Of a DNA stretch of 64,000 bases, positions 46,306-57,200 are shown one piece after another. A model generated the notes under the pieces. The model did no database searches. It was not told where the DNA came from and worked only from the letters and a program-made list of their open reading frames with translations. Positions within the stretch are counted from its first letter, which is position 1. Each line of letters begins with the position of its first letter. Where the stretch lies: the NCBI RefSeq assembly GCF_014236655.1, contig NZ_JACMYG010000001.1:124001-188000 (forward strand), read 5' to 3'. This stretch comes from Pseudomonas kielensis (GTDB lineage: Bacteria > Pseudomonadota > Gammaproteobacteria > Pseudomonadales > Pseudomonadaceae). Made by a program: the position numbers and the translations under genes.

Positions 46306-47145
46306 ATGACTGCCCCTGCCCAACACATCGTATTCACACCCAGCTGGCATGCCGAGCTTGAGCTCGGCTACGCCCGCTTCGGCGACAGCACGCGGCCGAC
46401 CCTGCGTCGCCACCAGGGTCCGCTGCGGGTGCAAAAACACCTGTACGCCGAAGGCCCCCAAGTGTGCCAGCACATCATCGTCCACCCGCCCGGAGGGATT
46501 GCCGGCGGTGATCGCCTGGAGGTCCGCGCCAGTGTCGGGCCCAACGCCTGGGCGCAATTGACCAGCCCCGGCGCCGCCAAGTGGTATCGCGCCGCCAGCC
46601 CCGCCTATCAGCAGCTCGACTTGCAGGTCGCCGCCGGTGCCACCCTGGAATGGCTGCCCCAGGAGACCATCGTCTTCAGCGCCGCCCAGGCCGAGCTCAA
46701 GACCTCGATCGAACTGCAGGGCGATGCCCGATTGTTTTATTGGGACGTGGTGGCGCTGGGTCGCCCGGCCAGCGGCGAACGCTTCGAGCAGGGGCACTTT
46801 CAAGCGCAACTGGAGATCCGCCGCGACGGCCAGTTGCTCTGGCACGAACGTCAGCGCATTGTCGGCGCTGACGGTTTGCTCGACTCGCCGATTGGCCTGG
46901 ACGGCCAGCCGGTGTTTGCCACCTTGCTGGTGACCGGCGAGATCGACAGCGAACTGCTGCAGGCCTGTCGTTCGCTGCCCAACCCGGTACGCGGGGATCT
47001 GACCCAGCTTCCCGGGCTGCTGGTCGCCCGTTGCCTGGCCAGTGAAACCTTGCTGGCACGGGGTTGGCTGATTGATCTATGGACACTGCTGCGCCCGGCC
47101 CTGCTCGGCCGCGAGGCGCTGGCGCCGCGAATATGGAATACCTGA
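46306..47145 (+). CDS. ureD: Urease accessory protein UreD
   Basis: Chaperone that, with UreF and UreG, loads nickel and CO2 into urease. 279 residues; diagnostic segments are [62 protein letters not shown] and [12 protein letters not shown]. It is the first urease gene here. ureE, ureF and ureG, which it needs, are not in the window. Confidence 0.95.
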   Translation: MTAPAQHIVFTPSWHAELELGYARFGDSTRPTLRRHQGPLRVQKHLYAEGPQVCQHIIVHPPGGIAGGDRLEVRASVGPNAWAQLTSPGAAKWYRAASPAYQQLDLQVAAGATLEWLPQETIVFSAAQAELKTSIELQGDARLFYWDVVALGRPASGERFEQGHFQAQLEIRRDGQLLWHERQRIVGADGLLDSPIGLDGQPVFATLLVTGEIDSELLQACRSLPNPVRGDLTQLPGLLVARCLASETLLARGWLIDLWTLLRPALLGREALAPRIWNT

Positions 47146-47211
47146 ACACCGGCAACGGGTTCGGGTCGACCTTACGAGTGCTCTTTTTTTCTGCCCAGAT
47201 GGATTTACACG

Positions 47212-47514
47212 ATGGACCTGACCCCACGCGAAAAAGACAAGCTGTTGATCTTCACTGCCGGCCTGGTGGCTGAGCGGCGGTTGGCCCGCGGCGTCAAGCT
47301 CAATTACCCGGAGGCCATGGCGTACATCAGCGCCGCGCTGCTCGAAGGCGCGCGGGACGGCCAGAGCGTGGCCGAACTGATGCACTTGGGCACGACCCTG
47401 CTGCAGCGCGAACAGGTGATGCCCGGCATCCCGGAGATGATCCCGGAGATCCAGGTCGAAGCCACCTTTCCCGACGGCACCAAACTGGTCACCGTCCATC
47501 AACCCATCGCCTGA
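47212..47514 (+). CDS. ureA: Urease subunit gamma
   Basis: The 100-residue gamma subunit of the UreABC heterotrimer. [40 protein letters not shown] and [20 protein letters not shown] are hallmark sequences. It is followed by two acetyltransferase genes before ureB, the known Pseudomonas arrangement. Confidence 0.97.
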   Translation: MDLTPREKDKLLIFTAGLVAERRLARGVKLNYPEAMAYISAALLEGARDGQSVAELMHLGTTLLQREQVMPGIPEMIPEIQVEATFPDGTKLVTVHQPIA

Positions 47515-47523
47515 GGTCGCGCC

Positions 47524-48057
47524 ATGCCGTATCACATCCGCGATGCCGTGCCCGCCGACCTGCCGGCGATTTGCGACATCTACAACGATGCCGTGCTCAA
47601 CACCACCGCGATCTGGAATGAACAGGCGGTCGACCTGGCCAATCGTCAAGCCTGGTTCAGCGCCCGCCATGCCCAGGGCTACCCGGTCCTGGTCATGGCC
47701 GCTGCCGACGAGCAGGTGCTCGGCTACGCCTCCTTTGGCGACTGGCGGCCCTTCGATGGGTTTCGCCACACCGTGGAACACTCGGTGTACGTGCGCAACG
47801 ACCAGCGTGGCAACGGCCTCGGTCCGCGCCTGATGGAAGCGCTGGTGGTGCGCGCCAGGGAGGCTGGCAAACATGTAATGGTGGCCGCCATCGAGAGCGG
47901 CAACGCGGCATCGATCCGCCTGCATGAGCGGGCCGGCTTCATCACCACCGGACAGATGCCGCAAGTGGGCACCAAGTTCGGTCGCTGGCTCGACCTGACG
48001 TTCATGCAATTGACCCTCAATCCAGGCTCTGAGCCACCCCTGGCCAACAAGGAGTAA
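47524..48057 (+). CDS. GNAT acetyltransferase, phosphinothricin/methionine sulfoximine type
   Basis: A 177-residue N-acetyltransferase of the pat/bar subgroup: IRDAVPADLPAICDIYNDAV, TAIWNEQAVDLANRQAW, FGDWRPFDGFRHTVEHSVYV, acetyl-CoA loop QRGNGLGPRLMEAL, and SIRLHERAGF. The P. aeruginosa homologue in the same place between ureA and ureB is known to acetylate methionine sulfoximine and phosphinothricin, protecting glutamine synthetase. Substrate here is by family only. It starts 9 bp after ureA. Confidence 0.9.
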   Translation: MPYHIRDAVPADLPAICDIYNDAVLNTTAIWNEQAVDLANRQAWFSARHAQGYPVLVMAAADEQVLGYASFGDWRPFDGFRHTVEHSVYVRNDQRGNGLGPRLMEALVVRAREAGKHVMVAAIESGNAASIRLHERAGFITTGQMPQVGTKFGRWLDLTFMQLTLNPGSEPPLANKE

Positions 48058-48899
<842 letters not shown>

Positions 48900-48926
48900 A
48901 TTTTACCGCGTCTGCCCTGGCCTCTT

Positions 48927-48986
48927 CGCGGGCAAGCCCGCTCCCACAGGTGATCGCATTCCCCTGTGGGAGCGGGCTTGCCCGCG
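48927..48986. repeat. REP doublet (BIME-like) between ureB and ureC
   Basis: Two perfectly complementary 23-base arms (48927-48949 and 48964-48986) with a 14-base spacer; core GGGCTTGCCCGCG / CTGTGGGAGCGGG. This is the classic Pseudomonas REP in inverted pair form, inside an operon. A large hairpin of this size may separate the stability of ureAB and ureC transcripts. Confidence 0.9.
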
Positions 48987-49038
48987 ATAGTGAGCGCAGC
49001 GAACGACTTCAAATTTTCCTGAATCTCAAGGCGAACGA

Positions 49039-50739
49039 ATGAAAATCTCCCGCCAAGCCTACGCCGACATGTTCGGCCCCACCGTCGGTGACAAGGTTCG
49101 CCTGGCCGACACCCAGTTGTGGATCGAGGTCGAGAAGGACTTCACCACCTACGGCGAAGAAGTGAAGTTCGGCGGCGGCAAAGTGATCCGCGACGGCCAG
49201 GGCCAGAGCCAGTTGCTGGCGGCCGACGTCGTCGACACGGTGATCACCAACGCGCTGATCCTCGATCACTGGGGCATCGTCAAGGCCGATGTCGGCCTCA
49301 AGGACGGGCGCATCGCTGCCATCGGCAAGGCCGGTAACCCGGATATCCAGCCCAATGTGAGCATGGCCATCGGCGCCGGGACCGAAGTGATCGCCGGCGA
49401 AGGCATGATCCTCACCGCCGGCGGCATCGACAGCCATATCCACTTCATTTGCCCGCAGCAGATCGAAGAAGCCTTGATGAGCGGCGTGACCACCATGATC
49501 GGTGGCGGCACCGGTCCTGCCACCGGCACCAACGCCACCACCTGCACCTCCGGGCCCTGGCACCTGGCGCGCATGCTCCAGGCCGCTGACGCCTTCCCGA
49601 TGAACATCGGCCTCACCGGCAAGGGCAACGCCAGCCTGCCGGGACCGTTGATCGAGCAGGTCAAGGCCGGCGCCATTGGCCTCAAGCTGCACGAAGACTG
49701 GGGCACCACCCCGGCGAGCATCGACAACTGCCTGACGGTGGCCGACCAGTATGACGTGCAGGTGGCGATCCACACCGACACCCTCAATGAGTCGGGTTTC
49801 GTCGAAACCACCCTCGCCGCCTTCAAAGGCCGCACCATCCACACCTACCACACCGAAGGCGCGGGTGGCGGTCACGCCCCGGACATCATCAAGGCCTGCG
49901 GTTTTGCCAACGTGCTGCCGAGTTCGACCAATCCGACCCGGCCGTTCACCCGCAACACCATCGACGAACACCTGGACATGCTGATGGTCTGCCATCACCT
50001 GGACCCCAGCATTGCCGAGGACGTGGCCTTCGCCGAAAGCCGCATCCGCCGTGAAACCATCGCCGCCGAGGACATCCTGCACGACCTCGGGGCGTTCTCG
50101 ATGATCAGTTCCGACAGCCAGGCCATGGGCCGGGTCGGCGAAGTCATCATCCGCACCTGGCAAACCGCCGACAAGATGAAGCAACAGCGTGGCCCACTGC
50201 CGGGTGATGGCCAGGACAACGACAACTTCCGCGCCAAGCGCTACCTCGCCAAGTACACCATCAACCCGGCGATCACCCACGGCATCAGCCACGAAGTGGG
50301 TTCGATCGAAGTGGGTAAATGGGCCGACCTAGTGCTCTGGCGCCCGGCGTTCTTCGGGGTCAAGCCCAGCCTGATTCTCAAGGGCGGAGCGATTGCCGCC
50401 AGCCTCATGGGCGACGCCAACGCCTCGATTCCAACGCCACAACCGGTGCACTACCGGCCGATGTTCGCAAGCTTTGGCGGCTCGTTGCACGCCACCAGCC
50501 TGACCTTCATCAGCCAGGCCGCACAGGAGGCAGGGTTGGCGCAGGCATTGGGCTTGAAGAAGACCATCGCCGTGGTCAAGGGCTGCCGCAGCGTGCGCAA
50601 GACCGACCTGATCCACAACGACTACCTGCCCAGCATCGACGTCGACCCGCAGACCTACCAGGTCAAGGCCGATGGCGAACTGTTGTGGTGTGAGCCGGCG
50701 GATGTGTTGCCGATGGCGCAGCGGTATTTCTTGTTCTGA
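49039..50739 (+). CDS. ureC: Urease subunit alpha
   Basis: Catalytic nickel subunit, 566 residues, hydrolysing urea to ammonia and carbamate. The active-site elements are all present: [10 protein letters not shown] (two Ni-binding His), GLKLHEDWG (Lys to be carbamylated), [29 protein letters not shown], flap [20 protein letters not shown] with the mobile Cys/His, and [13 protein letters not shown] with the Ni-binding Asp. C-terminus [13 protein letters not shown] is standard. It ends the urease block in this window. Confidence 0.98.
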   Translation: MKISRQAYADMFGPTVGDKVRLADTQLWIEVEKDFTTYGEEVKFGGGKVIRDGQGQSQLLAADVVDTVITNALILDHWGIVKADVGLKDGRIAAIGKAGNPDIQPNVSMAIGAGTEVIAGEGMILTAGGIDSHIHFICPQQIEEALMSGVTTMIGGGTGPATGTNATTCTSGPWHLARMLQAADAFPMNIGLTGKGNASLPGPLIEQVKAGAIGLKLHEDWGTTPASIDNCLTVADQYDVQVAIHTDTLNESGFVETTLAAFKGRTIHTYHTEGAGGGHAPDIIKACGFANVLPSSTNPTRPFTRNTIDEHLDMLMVCHHLDPSIAEDVAFAESRIRRETIAAEDILHDLGAFSMISSDSQAMGRVGEVIIRTWQTADKMKQQRGPLPGDGQDNDNFRAKRYLAKYTINPAITHGISHEVGSIEVGKWADLVLWRPAFFGVKPSLILKGGAIAASLMGDANASIPTPQPVHYRPMFASFGGSLHATSLTFISQAAQEAGLAQALGLKKTIAVVKGCRSVRKTDLIHNDYLPSIDVDPQTYQVKADGELLWCEPADVLPMAQRYFLF

Positions 50740-50748
50740 CTGCGCACA

Positions 50749-50783
50749 AACCCCGAAGACTGCCTCAGGCAACATTCGGGGTT
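50749..50783. terminator. Bidirectional terminator between ureC and the NEL effector gene
   Basis: AACCCCGAA and TTCGGGGTT enclose a second TGCC/GGCA hairpin; total 35 bp, between convergent stops at 50739 and 50795. A short T-run follows on the minus strand. Confidence 0.8.
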
Positions 50784-50794
50784 CGATCTATCCG

Positions 50795-53700
50795 TTATGC
50801 ACCATTACCGCCCTCTTCCAGGCTGAGTATTTCCTCTGGCGTCAGCAGGTCGATAAGCCTTTGTTCGACAACCCTGGCCTCAGCGGCCAGGGCCTTGGAC
50901 TGAGTGTTGTAGGCATCACTGGTCATCGTGGTCCGGGCGATGTCCAGTTGCTCCAGGCGTTCAAGGATTGATTCATAGGCCAGATCGAACCGGGAACGGT
51001 ATTTTTCTTTCAGATACTGTGCCCAGAAATCACGGCGCGCGATCGATTCAATCTCGGCCTTCGAGTCCTTCAGGCTGTTCACATACTGCTCTGCTGCCTG
51101 CAGCTTGGCGCGAGGCACGTATTGCAAACCCGCGTATTCAGCCTTCGTAGGCTGGCCTGGTAGGTCAAGCCGGTCCCTGAGGTTGACCCGATAAGAAAGC
51201 CGCACTTCGATTTGATCCATCAACAACAGCTGGCGACCCTTTTCGTGCGTCGTTGTATCGGAACGGACTATCGTTTTGATGCGCTCGTTAATGTCCTTGA
51301 GCGCAAACGCTTCCACCTCATCCAGACGAAACAGGCCTTTGGCCAGTTTGAGCAATTGAAGACCTGCGCCGCTATCGCCTACGCGCGCCAGGGCCTTATG
51401 AGTCAGGACCTTGATTTCCAATTGGCTGAACATCAGCGCAGCACGATCACTGCAGGTTTCCGGCTCCCCCGCCAACTGGAACAGTTCACGACGCAGCACT
51501 GCGTTTTCTTCGGCCGCATCCAGCACCGCCCAAACCCGAGCCTTGAGATCTGGATAGGCTTTTTTGTACTCGGCCGTCGCATGCAATTTTTCCAGTAACC
51601 GGAAAAACTCCTCGCTTTCACTGACCGCCCTGCCCGCGTCCCCTGCGGCGGCTTCTCTGGCGAGGGCTTCGCTGTCGAGGAGTGCCCATTGCGTCCTTCT
51701 GGTATTGCGCTCCTGCGCCGGCGTATCACGCAACCAACGCTCTACACGCTGTGTCGATGGCGCCAGAGTGCCACCGGCAGCACCACGATCATCCGGGGCA
51801 TCAGGGGGAACCGGCGCCAATCCGGCCTCATCGTTGTCCAGGTAGATACGCGCCAGAATCTCCCCATATTGCGCGATGCCTTGATCGGAAAGAGGATTTC
51901 CGTTCAGTTCAGTGACCCTCAATACCCGATTGATGGCCGCCGACTGTTGCGCAGGTGGATTCACCGCCCATTCGGGAAACGAGGTGAGCTGATTATCACG
52001 CAAATCGACCATGGTCAGACGGGGTTGATCGGCCAGCCCTACTGGCCATTGACTGATCCCGGTGCCCTGCAATCGAACCACGCCCAGTTCCGTCATCTGG
52101 CTTAGATCAGGCACTCGCGCCAACGGGTTGTGGTTTAGATTCAACTCTCTGAGCCCCTTCATCCGAGCCAGTGACAGCGCTTCATCGGTGGTTAACCTGA
52201 GGTCATTATTGGACAGGTCCAAATACACAAGGCTGGGCATTTCATCCAGTTGCGCGGGTATGTCTACAAGACGGTTGGCCTGCAGTTCCAAGCGTTGAAC
52301 AAAGGGAAACGATTCAAGAAACTCATTGGGCGCCGCCATGAGGCCCATGTCACTGAGGTCCAGAAAATTCACATGACCAAAGTCCACCTCCAGAGCAGGC
52401 AGCGCCCCAATGGCTCGACCTCGCAGCGTCAGTTCATACCCCCGACGGACACCATAGCGCGAGTATTTGAGTGACTGTCTTTGCCAGCAACGCTTGAGCA
52501 ATTCTGCGACCACTTGTTTTTCATGCTGCTCGACAGCTACAACACTGCCATTTGGCAAAACACGCGTGGACGGGGTCGACAGCCATTGCTGCGACCAACT
52601 CTGCAAACGTTGATACTCCGCCTCGAAATTGACCAGGTACAACTCTCGCTCAGCGCCCAACAACTCCAGAAAACCGTCAACCTGACCATCCGTGAAGTTG
52701 GGAAACAGCTTGAGCACTCTTGCCTCGTCCGATACCGGCGCGGGATTCAAACCCGCCCCGCGCCCGGACAGCGGATAACCCAGGCGACTATCGATCCAGC
52801 GCTGGGGCGCCCTGAATCCGGGATTGATCGGTTGCATCCCCAGTAACGACCGCAACTCACCGCGAGTGAGCAGGTGCTGCCTGATCAACGCTTTCAACGC
52901 GGGTCCTTGCCCCACATGAGGCAAGCCTATCGCTTCGCGCTGGATATCCGGCAAGGCATGCTGAAGCGCAGCATAAAGATCATCGGCTCCGTGCAAATGC
53001 CCATCATCCTGGTCACGAGCCTCGTACCGCCCCAGGTCATTGCGCACCAGCACCTTTCGGCTATCGGCATGCTCGGGACCGACACTGGCCCGCAGCGTTC
53101 CGCTGAACGAGCCGTCTCGAACCTCAATTCGCACATCATCCGACCAGCCCGGCAGTTTTTTCAGTGAGTTGAGTACCAGCGCCTCTGCGTCCGGCCCCAC
53201 CAAATCGCCCAGGTAAAGCCCCTCGTAGGCTCGTGACAGGCGCACCTCGCGCTGGATCCAGCGCAGCTCTTCCGCCAGGCGCAGGGGGATGGGCTTGGTT
53301 TGCAGCTTGTCGGCAAAGTCCCATTTGGCCATTTGCTGAAGCTCACCCGGGCGGGCGTCGGCCAACAACTGTTCAATCACCCTCGCGGGTACGCTGGAAA
53401 AGCGCGACTTGATCAGACTGAGCCGTGGATCGCGGCTGGGGGGCCTGGCGTTGTAGATATCATTGAAGAACTCAACCTTATGGCTTTCGGCCAGCCGAGC
53501 GATGCGTCCGCGCGGGATCTCGACACGCTTCTCCAGAACATCCCGAGGGGCTCCAGGCTTTTGGCCAAGCACAACATCGGTTTCACTTTCAGTGAGACTT
53601 TCCAGGATGGTTTTCAGCAGTCGCCCCCCTCGAACCTGCGCATCATGGACCTGCACGATCCGCACCTTGCCCTGTACGCCCTGCGGATTGACGTACTCCC

Positions 53701-55879
53701 AGAGGGTCTTCGCCTGCCCATCAATAATCCGTATCGATACCGTCTCCGGCCACGCGCCGTACCGCGTCATGACATGCAGCTGATTGATCGAGTGATCGGT
53801 TGCAGAAGTGCTGGATGAGGCGTTCTGCATGTCGGTGATAAATGCCTCGACCTGCCTGTACGCGGCAAATCGAGTCATCGTATCGGCCAACATCGGTGCC
53901 GGTGGCTCGCTCTCGACGTGCATTCGACGCAAGACCCCCTCATCGGTGCCGCTGACATGGCGAATCTGTTCAAGCTCGGCGTCGCTGAACTCACGGACAC
54001 CGTGCCCTATTCGTCGCATCAATTCACGGACCTCCCAGGTCCGAGGTTGCTCCACTTCATGGCGCCAGGCGCCGAAGCCGTTGTGGTTGAGTTCGGGCGC
54101 ATAGGCATTTGCCCTGGCAGGATGCACGATCCGGTACTGGCCGCTGACAGGGTCTATTTTCACCCGGTAGTGCTTGTCGCCCAGGACCAGGAACGCCTGG
54201 CCATCGTGATGCAGCAAACCCAGTTCATTGGGCTTCAGAGCGGCCGGCAATGCTTCTGGGTGCTCGTAGGGTTTTAGATCGGGTTTCCACAACCGAGTCT
54301 CTCCATTCGCCAAGGTGACCTGTTTCATACTATCGATAATCGGCGAACGCTTGAGGGGGGCAATCGGCTCGGCCCCCTCAGGACCAACGGCTGCAAGCGA
54401 CGCTAGCTGAGCGATGTTTTGTGCAACATCCATCAGATAGACAAAACCCTCATTCCTGTCGCCCTGCGCCAATGCCTCGACGCCTTCTACCAACTCATCG
54501 GTCAGTTGCGTCGCCATTACCGCCATCATCGCCACACCCAGGGGCGGGACAAACAACGCAACGACATTGAGGACCGCCAGCGCCGTACCGAGATAGCCCA
54601 GCAGTTTGTCATTACGCGCCTGCGCATCGGCATCTGCCGTGGACACTGCGACAAACGCTATATCGTTGAGGAGTTTGTTCAGTTGCTGATCGAACAGAAA
54701 AACCCACAGCGCCCATCGAACCGGCGTTTCCTCCATATGGATCCTGGCGTCAGGGTCAGGCGTTCTTACATAAATGTGGCTGTTGGGCTGCTGTTCAAGT
54801 GGCGACAGCCGATCATTCAACCGTCTGAAAAAACGCGCCTTGTCTTCCTGCCTGACAAACCGACTGAAAAACGCCTGATAGGCAGGGTCACGCAATCGCT
54901 CACGCAATTCGTTATAGAAATGCTGTGCCGAAGGGTATTCCTTGATTGGGCTGAACGGGTCATGAGGAATGTAGACAACCAGGCGCTGCACCGTCTCACT
55001 GCTGATGCGGTCCGGCCCAATGAGTACGACGCCGATCAACTCGGTATCCCCGAGCAGTTTCAACCCGTTGAATTGCACAGGCTTGCCATCCAGACTCAGG
55101 TCATCCGAGTGGTCCCGGACCCGGATAAGCAGACGATAAATACTTGAATCGGGAGTGACCCTGTCGATATCACCCTGCATTCGCGCAAGGTCGATGGCTG
55201 CACTGAACGCATGCTGCTGACTAAGCATGACCCTGGCCTTCAGGGCACTTTCAGACTCGGCCTCGGCGACACCCAGTGCGCTGTTGATATGCGCCTGATA
55301 CTTGGCGCCCAGGTCCAACTCTCGACACAACGCGGCAAATTGTTCAACGGTAAAAGGCAACTTTCCTTGCGGTGAAACAAGCAACACACTGTTGCTACTG
55401 CGCGTTGTTCCATACGTGTCAGCTTCGTCAGCCTCGGTAAAGTTATGCAAAGCAGCATCCAGCAGACTGCTGGTTAATCGAATATCGTCGGCAAAAGGTT
55501 CGGGGTTCGAGACCGCGTAGGATAACAGCGTGTTATCAACATCCACCGAAACGTTGAACTTTTTCGCCATTGCAGCCGTCAGCAATGGCCGGGAAAAGGC
55601 CTTGATGTCCTTGAGGTCAACCAGCATCTGATCGAGCGCATTTTGCGAAGCGTAACTCTGCCGACTACTAAGCTTAAAAGCAGCCTGGTGATCCTGGGTT
55701 GCAATTTCATGCCGACGGGGCCGAGCCAGCCCGGCGTCGAGCAGCTCCCTGCGTCTTTGCGGTGTTGCCTCCAACAGCCAAGCAGGCAGTTTATTCTTTA
55801 CAAAATCATAGTGAGGCCCTTTATCCTCAGCGAGCGCAACTGCCCCACCATTTGCTAACTGCTTATTTAATTCAGCCAT
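50795..55879 (-). CDS. Large effector with LRRs and NEL-type E3 ubiquitin ligase domain
   Basis: About 1694 residues (ATG 55879; GTG 55891 would add four). The N-terminal ~1000 residues resemble the DUF6543/dermonecrotic-toxin-like part common in Pseudomonas LRR effectors and include a hydrophobic stretch LGYLGTALAVLNVVALFVPP followed by LGVAMMAVMA. Leucine-rich repeats span about 1158-1310 (LDLSDMGLMAAP, LELQANRLVDIP, LDLSNNDLRL, LNLNHNPLARVP, VDLRDNQLTSFP). The C-terminus (~1340-1694) fits the NEL ligase: Cys1476 lies in ETCSDRAALMFSQL, matching the catalytic C-x-D-R of IpaH/SspH. Expected action is ubiquitination of host proteins after delivery. No adjacent secretion signal or chaperone gene was recognised. 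Confidence 0.85.
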   Translation of the reverse strand: MAELNKQLANGGAVALAEDKGPHYDFVKNKLPAWLLEATPQRRRELLDAGLARPRRHEIATQDHQAAFKLSSRQSYASQNALDQMLVDLKDIKAFSRPLLTAAMAKKFNVSVDVDNTLLSYAVSNPEPFADDIRLTSSLLDAALHNFTEADEADTYGTTRSSNSVLLVSPQGKLPFTVEQFAALCRELDLGAKYQAHINSALGVAEAESESALKARVMLSQQHAFSAAIDLARMQGDIDRVTPDSSIYRLLIRVRDHSDDLSLDGKPVQFNGLKLLGDTELIGVVLIGPDRISSETVQRLVVYIPHDPFSPIKEYPSAQHFYNELRERLRDPAYQAFFSRFVRQEDKARFFRRLNDRLSPLEQQPNSHIYVRTPDPDARIHMEETPVRWALWVFLFDQQLNKLLNDIAFVAVSTADADAQARNDKLLGYLGTALAVLNVVALFVPPLGVAMMAVMATQLTDELVEGVEALAQGDRNEGFVYLMDVAQNIAQLASLAAVGPEGAEPIAPLKRSPIIDSMKQVTLANGETRLWKPDLKPYEHPEALPAALKPNELGLLHHDGQAFLVLGDKHYRVKIDPVSGQYRIVHPARANAYAPELNHNGFGAWRHEVEQPRTWEVRELMRRIGHGVREFSDAELEQIRHVSGTDEGVLRRMHVESEPPAPMLADTMTRFAAYRQVEAFITDMQNASSSTSATDHSINQLHVMTRYGAWPETVSIRIIDGQAKTLWEYVNPQGVQGKVRIVQVHDAQVRGGRLLKTILESLTESETDVVLGQKPGAPRDVLEKRVEIPRGRIARLAESHKVEFFNDIYNARPPSRDPRLSLIKSRFSSVPARVIEQLLADARPGELQQMAKWDFADKLQTKPIPLRLAEELRWIQREVRLSRAYEGLYLGDLVGPDAEALVLNSLKKLPGWSDDVRIEVRDGSFSGTLRASVGPEHADSRKVLVRNDLGRYEARDQDDGHLHGADDLYAALQHALPDIQREAIGLPHVGQGPALKALIRQHLLTRGELRSLLGMQPINPGFRAPQRWIDSRLGYPLSGRGAGLNPAPVSDEARVLKLFPNFTDGQVDGFLELLGAERELYLVNFEAEYQRLQSWSQQWLSTPSTRVLPNGSVVAVEQHEKQVVAELLKRCWQRQSLKYSRYGVRRGYELTLRGRAIGALPALEVDFGHVNFLDLSDMGLMAAPNEFLESFPFVQRLELQANRLVDIPAQLDEMPSLVYLDLSNNDLRLTTDEALSLARMKGLRELNLNHNPLARVPDLSQMTELGVVRLQGTGISQWPVGLADQPRLTMVDLRDNQLTSFPEWAVNPPAQQSAAINRVLRVTELNGNPLSDQGIAQYGEILARIYLDNDEAGLAPVPPDAPDDRGAAGGTLAPSTQRVERWLRDTPAQERNTRRTQWALLDSEALAREAAAGDAGRAVSESEEFFRLLEKLHATAEYKKAYPDLKARVWAVLDAAEENAVLRRELFQLAGEPETCSDRAALMFSQLEIKVLTHKALARVGDSGAGLQLLKLAKGLFRLDEVEAFALKDINERIKTIVRSDTTTHEKGRQLLLMDQIEVRLSYRVNLRDRLDLPGQPTKAEYAGLQYVPRAKLQAAEQYVNSLKDSKAEIESIARRDFWAQYLKEKYRSRFDLAYESILERLEQLDIARTTMTSDAYNTQSKALAAEARVVEQRLIDLLTPEEILSLEEGGNGA

Positions 55880-55891
55880 CGTTTGATTCAC

Positions 55892-56131
55892 TCAAATTAC
55901 TTTCAAGAGCATCAAACTTACTAAAAAGACGAGCAGATAAATAAACCAAATAGCCGCAAATAAGCGCGCCAAACAAAGTACTAATCTTCGACTATCCGAA
56001 TACCAAAAACACTTATATACCACCCGCCCGGATGCGCCGTGCAATGAGCCGGCAGATACCATTATCAATGGCGCAGTAATATTTCCTGTTCTGAGCTGAT
56101 GCCCTGGCTGTATTGGCAGGTCGGGCACCAT
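55892..56131 (-). CDS. Small hydrophobic-tail protein upstream of the NEL effector
   Basis: A 79-residue frame from ATG 56131 (MVPDLPIQPGHQLRTGNITA), ending immediately before the GTG of the effector gene (TGAGTG). The N-terminal ~45 residues are polar; the C-terminal ~25 residues (AAIWFIYLLVFLVSLMLL) form a strong transmembrane helix. Its position suggests cotranscription and perhaps a dedicated partner of the effector. There is no clear ribosome site and I recognise no family, so it may also be a remnant. Confidence 0.4.
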   Translation of the reverse strand: MVPDLPIQPGHQLRTGNITAPLIMVSAGSLHGASGRVVYKCFWYSDSRRLVLCLARLFAAIWFIYLLVFLVSLMLLKVI

Positions 56132-56271
56132 CGACGAGCGGTCCGTTTTGATCGGACGGGGGCATTTCAGTGGCAAGGGGGACGCCTTACTAGCAGTTCT
56201 GCTAGTTACCAGCGTTATACGTTATAGGTAAAGTTGATTAGCGTCGCACCTCTTCACAAGGAAGGCCGGTC

Positions 56272-57195
56272 ATGACCCACTCTCGATCTGCCAGGAACGA
56301 CGGCTCGCGCCAGGCCCGAACCCTGCTGCTGGCCGCCGACAACAAACACTCCATCATCGCTGAGATTACGCGGGATCGGACCACCCCTATCGCTTACTCC
56401 CCCTACGGCCAGCAGTCCGGACAACAGACAGTGACGACGGGGCTGGGTTTTAACGGCGAACTGCGCGAAGTGCAACTGCGCGGGTATTTGCTGGGCAATG
56501 GCTACCGCGCTTACAACCTGATTTTGATGCGTTTTCATAGTCCAGACAGTTGGAGCCCGTTTGGACGGGGCGGGTTGAATGCGTATACGTATTGCGTGGG
56601 GGACCCGGTGAATTTTTCGGATCCGACGGGGCATATTAAGTTGCCGGGACTTTTCCGCGGCCCCCGTACGTCACTGGCTAGGGCCTCCAGCACCTCTAGC
56701 GTAACCCCTTTAGTCCCCCGTACGCCTGAACCGGCTTCTACGGCTATTCCCCTCACCTCACCTGCCAACCAAATGCAAATGGGCATTAGCAATCCAAACT
56801 TCCCTGGCAGGGCGACGCGTCCAACTATGCCGCTATTGGCTAGAAAGCACTCGGGTGAAACCACTCGCAGCTTTCGTGATCACGCAATTCGGAGTGAAGC
56901 TCCTCCGCCGATTCCACCAAAGAGACAGTTACCCCGCTTTAATGATACCGGTGGGCAAGTAGGCATTCTTAGTCCCAACCAAAAACCAGGAGAACCTAGT
57001 AGTTCCCGTGAAATCTGGAAGAGCACCCCCTATGAACCTCCACTCGCACCCGTTCCGCCGCCGAGAACACTACCAAGTGGCGCCACCCGCGAATATTCCG
57101 TAACTTACGACCTCAGCGGTAACCCCACACAGCGCAGTGTGCAAAAAGCCAGTTTGTCGACGATTCAAGGCAAAATCAGAGCGCGAGGGGAATAA
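56272..57195 (+). CDS. Orphan Rhs-core tip protein
   Basis: A 307-residue protein with AAGGAAGG 8 bases before ATG 56272. Residues ~20-125 match the end of an Rhs/YD-repeat shell: AYSPYGQQSG, GFNGELREVQLRGYLLGNGY, LMRFHSPDSWSPFGRGG, LNAYTYCVGDPVNFSDPTGH. After this core-junction motif comes a ~180-residue variable tail rich in Pro/Ser/Thr/Arg with several PPP stretches and no recognised toxin fold. The full Rhs shell is missing, as is an immunity gene. Such short 'RHS-core' genes are frequent in Pseudomonas; function unknown. It converges on cbpM with a 5-bp gap. Confidence 0.85.
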   Translation: MTHSRSARNDGSRQARTLLLAADNKHSIIAEITRDRTTPIAYSPYGQQSGQQTVTTGLGFNGELREVQLRGYLLGNGYRAYNLILMRFHSPDSWSPFGRGGLNAYTYCVGDPVNFSDPTGHIKLPGLFRGPRTSLARASSTSSVTPLVPRTPEPASTAIPLTSPANQMQMGISNPNFPGRATRPTMPLLARKHSGETTRSFRDHAIRSEAPPPIPPKRQLPRFNDTGGQVGILSPNQKPGEPSSSREIWKSTPYEPPLAPVPPPRTLPSGATREYSVTYDLSGNPTQRSVQKASLSTIQGKIRARGE

Positions 57196-57200
57196 AACAC

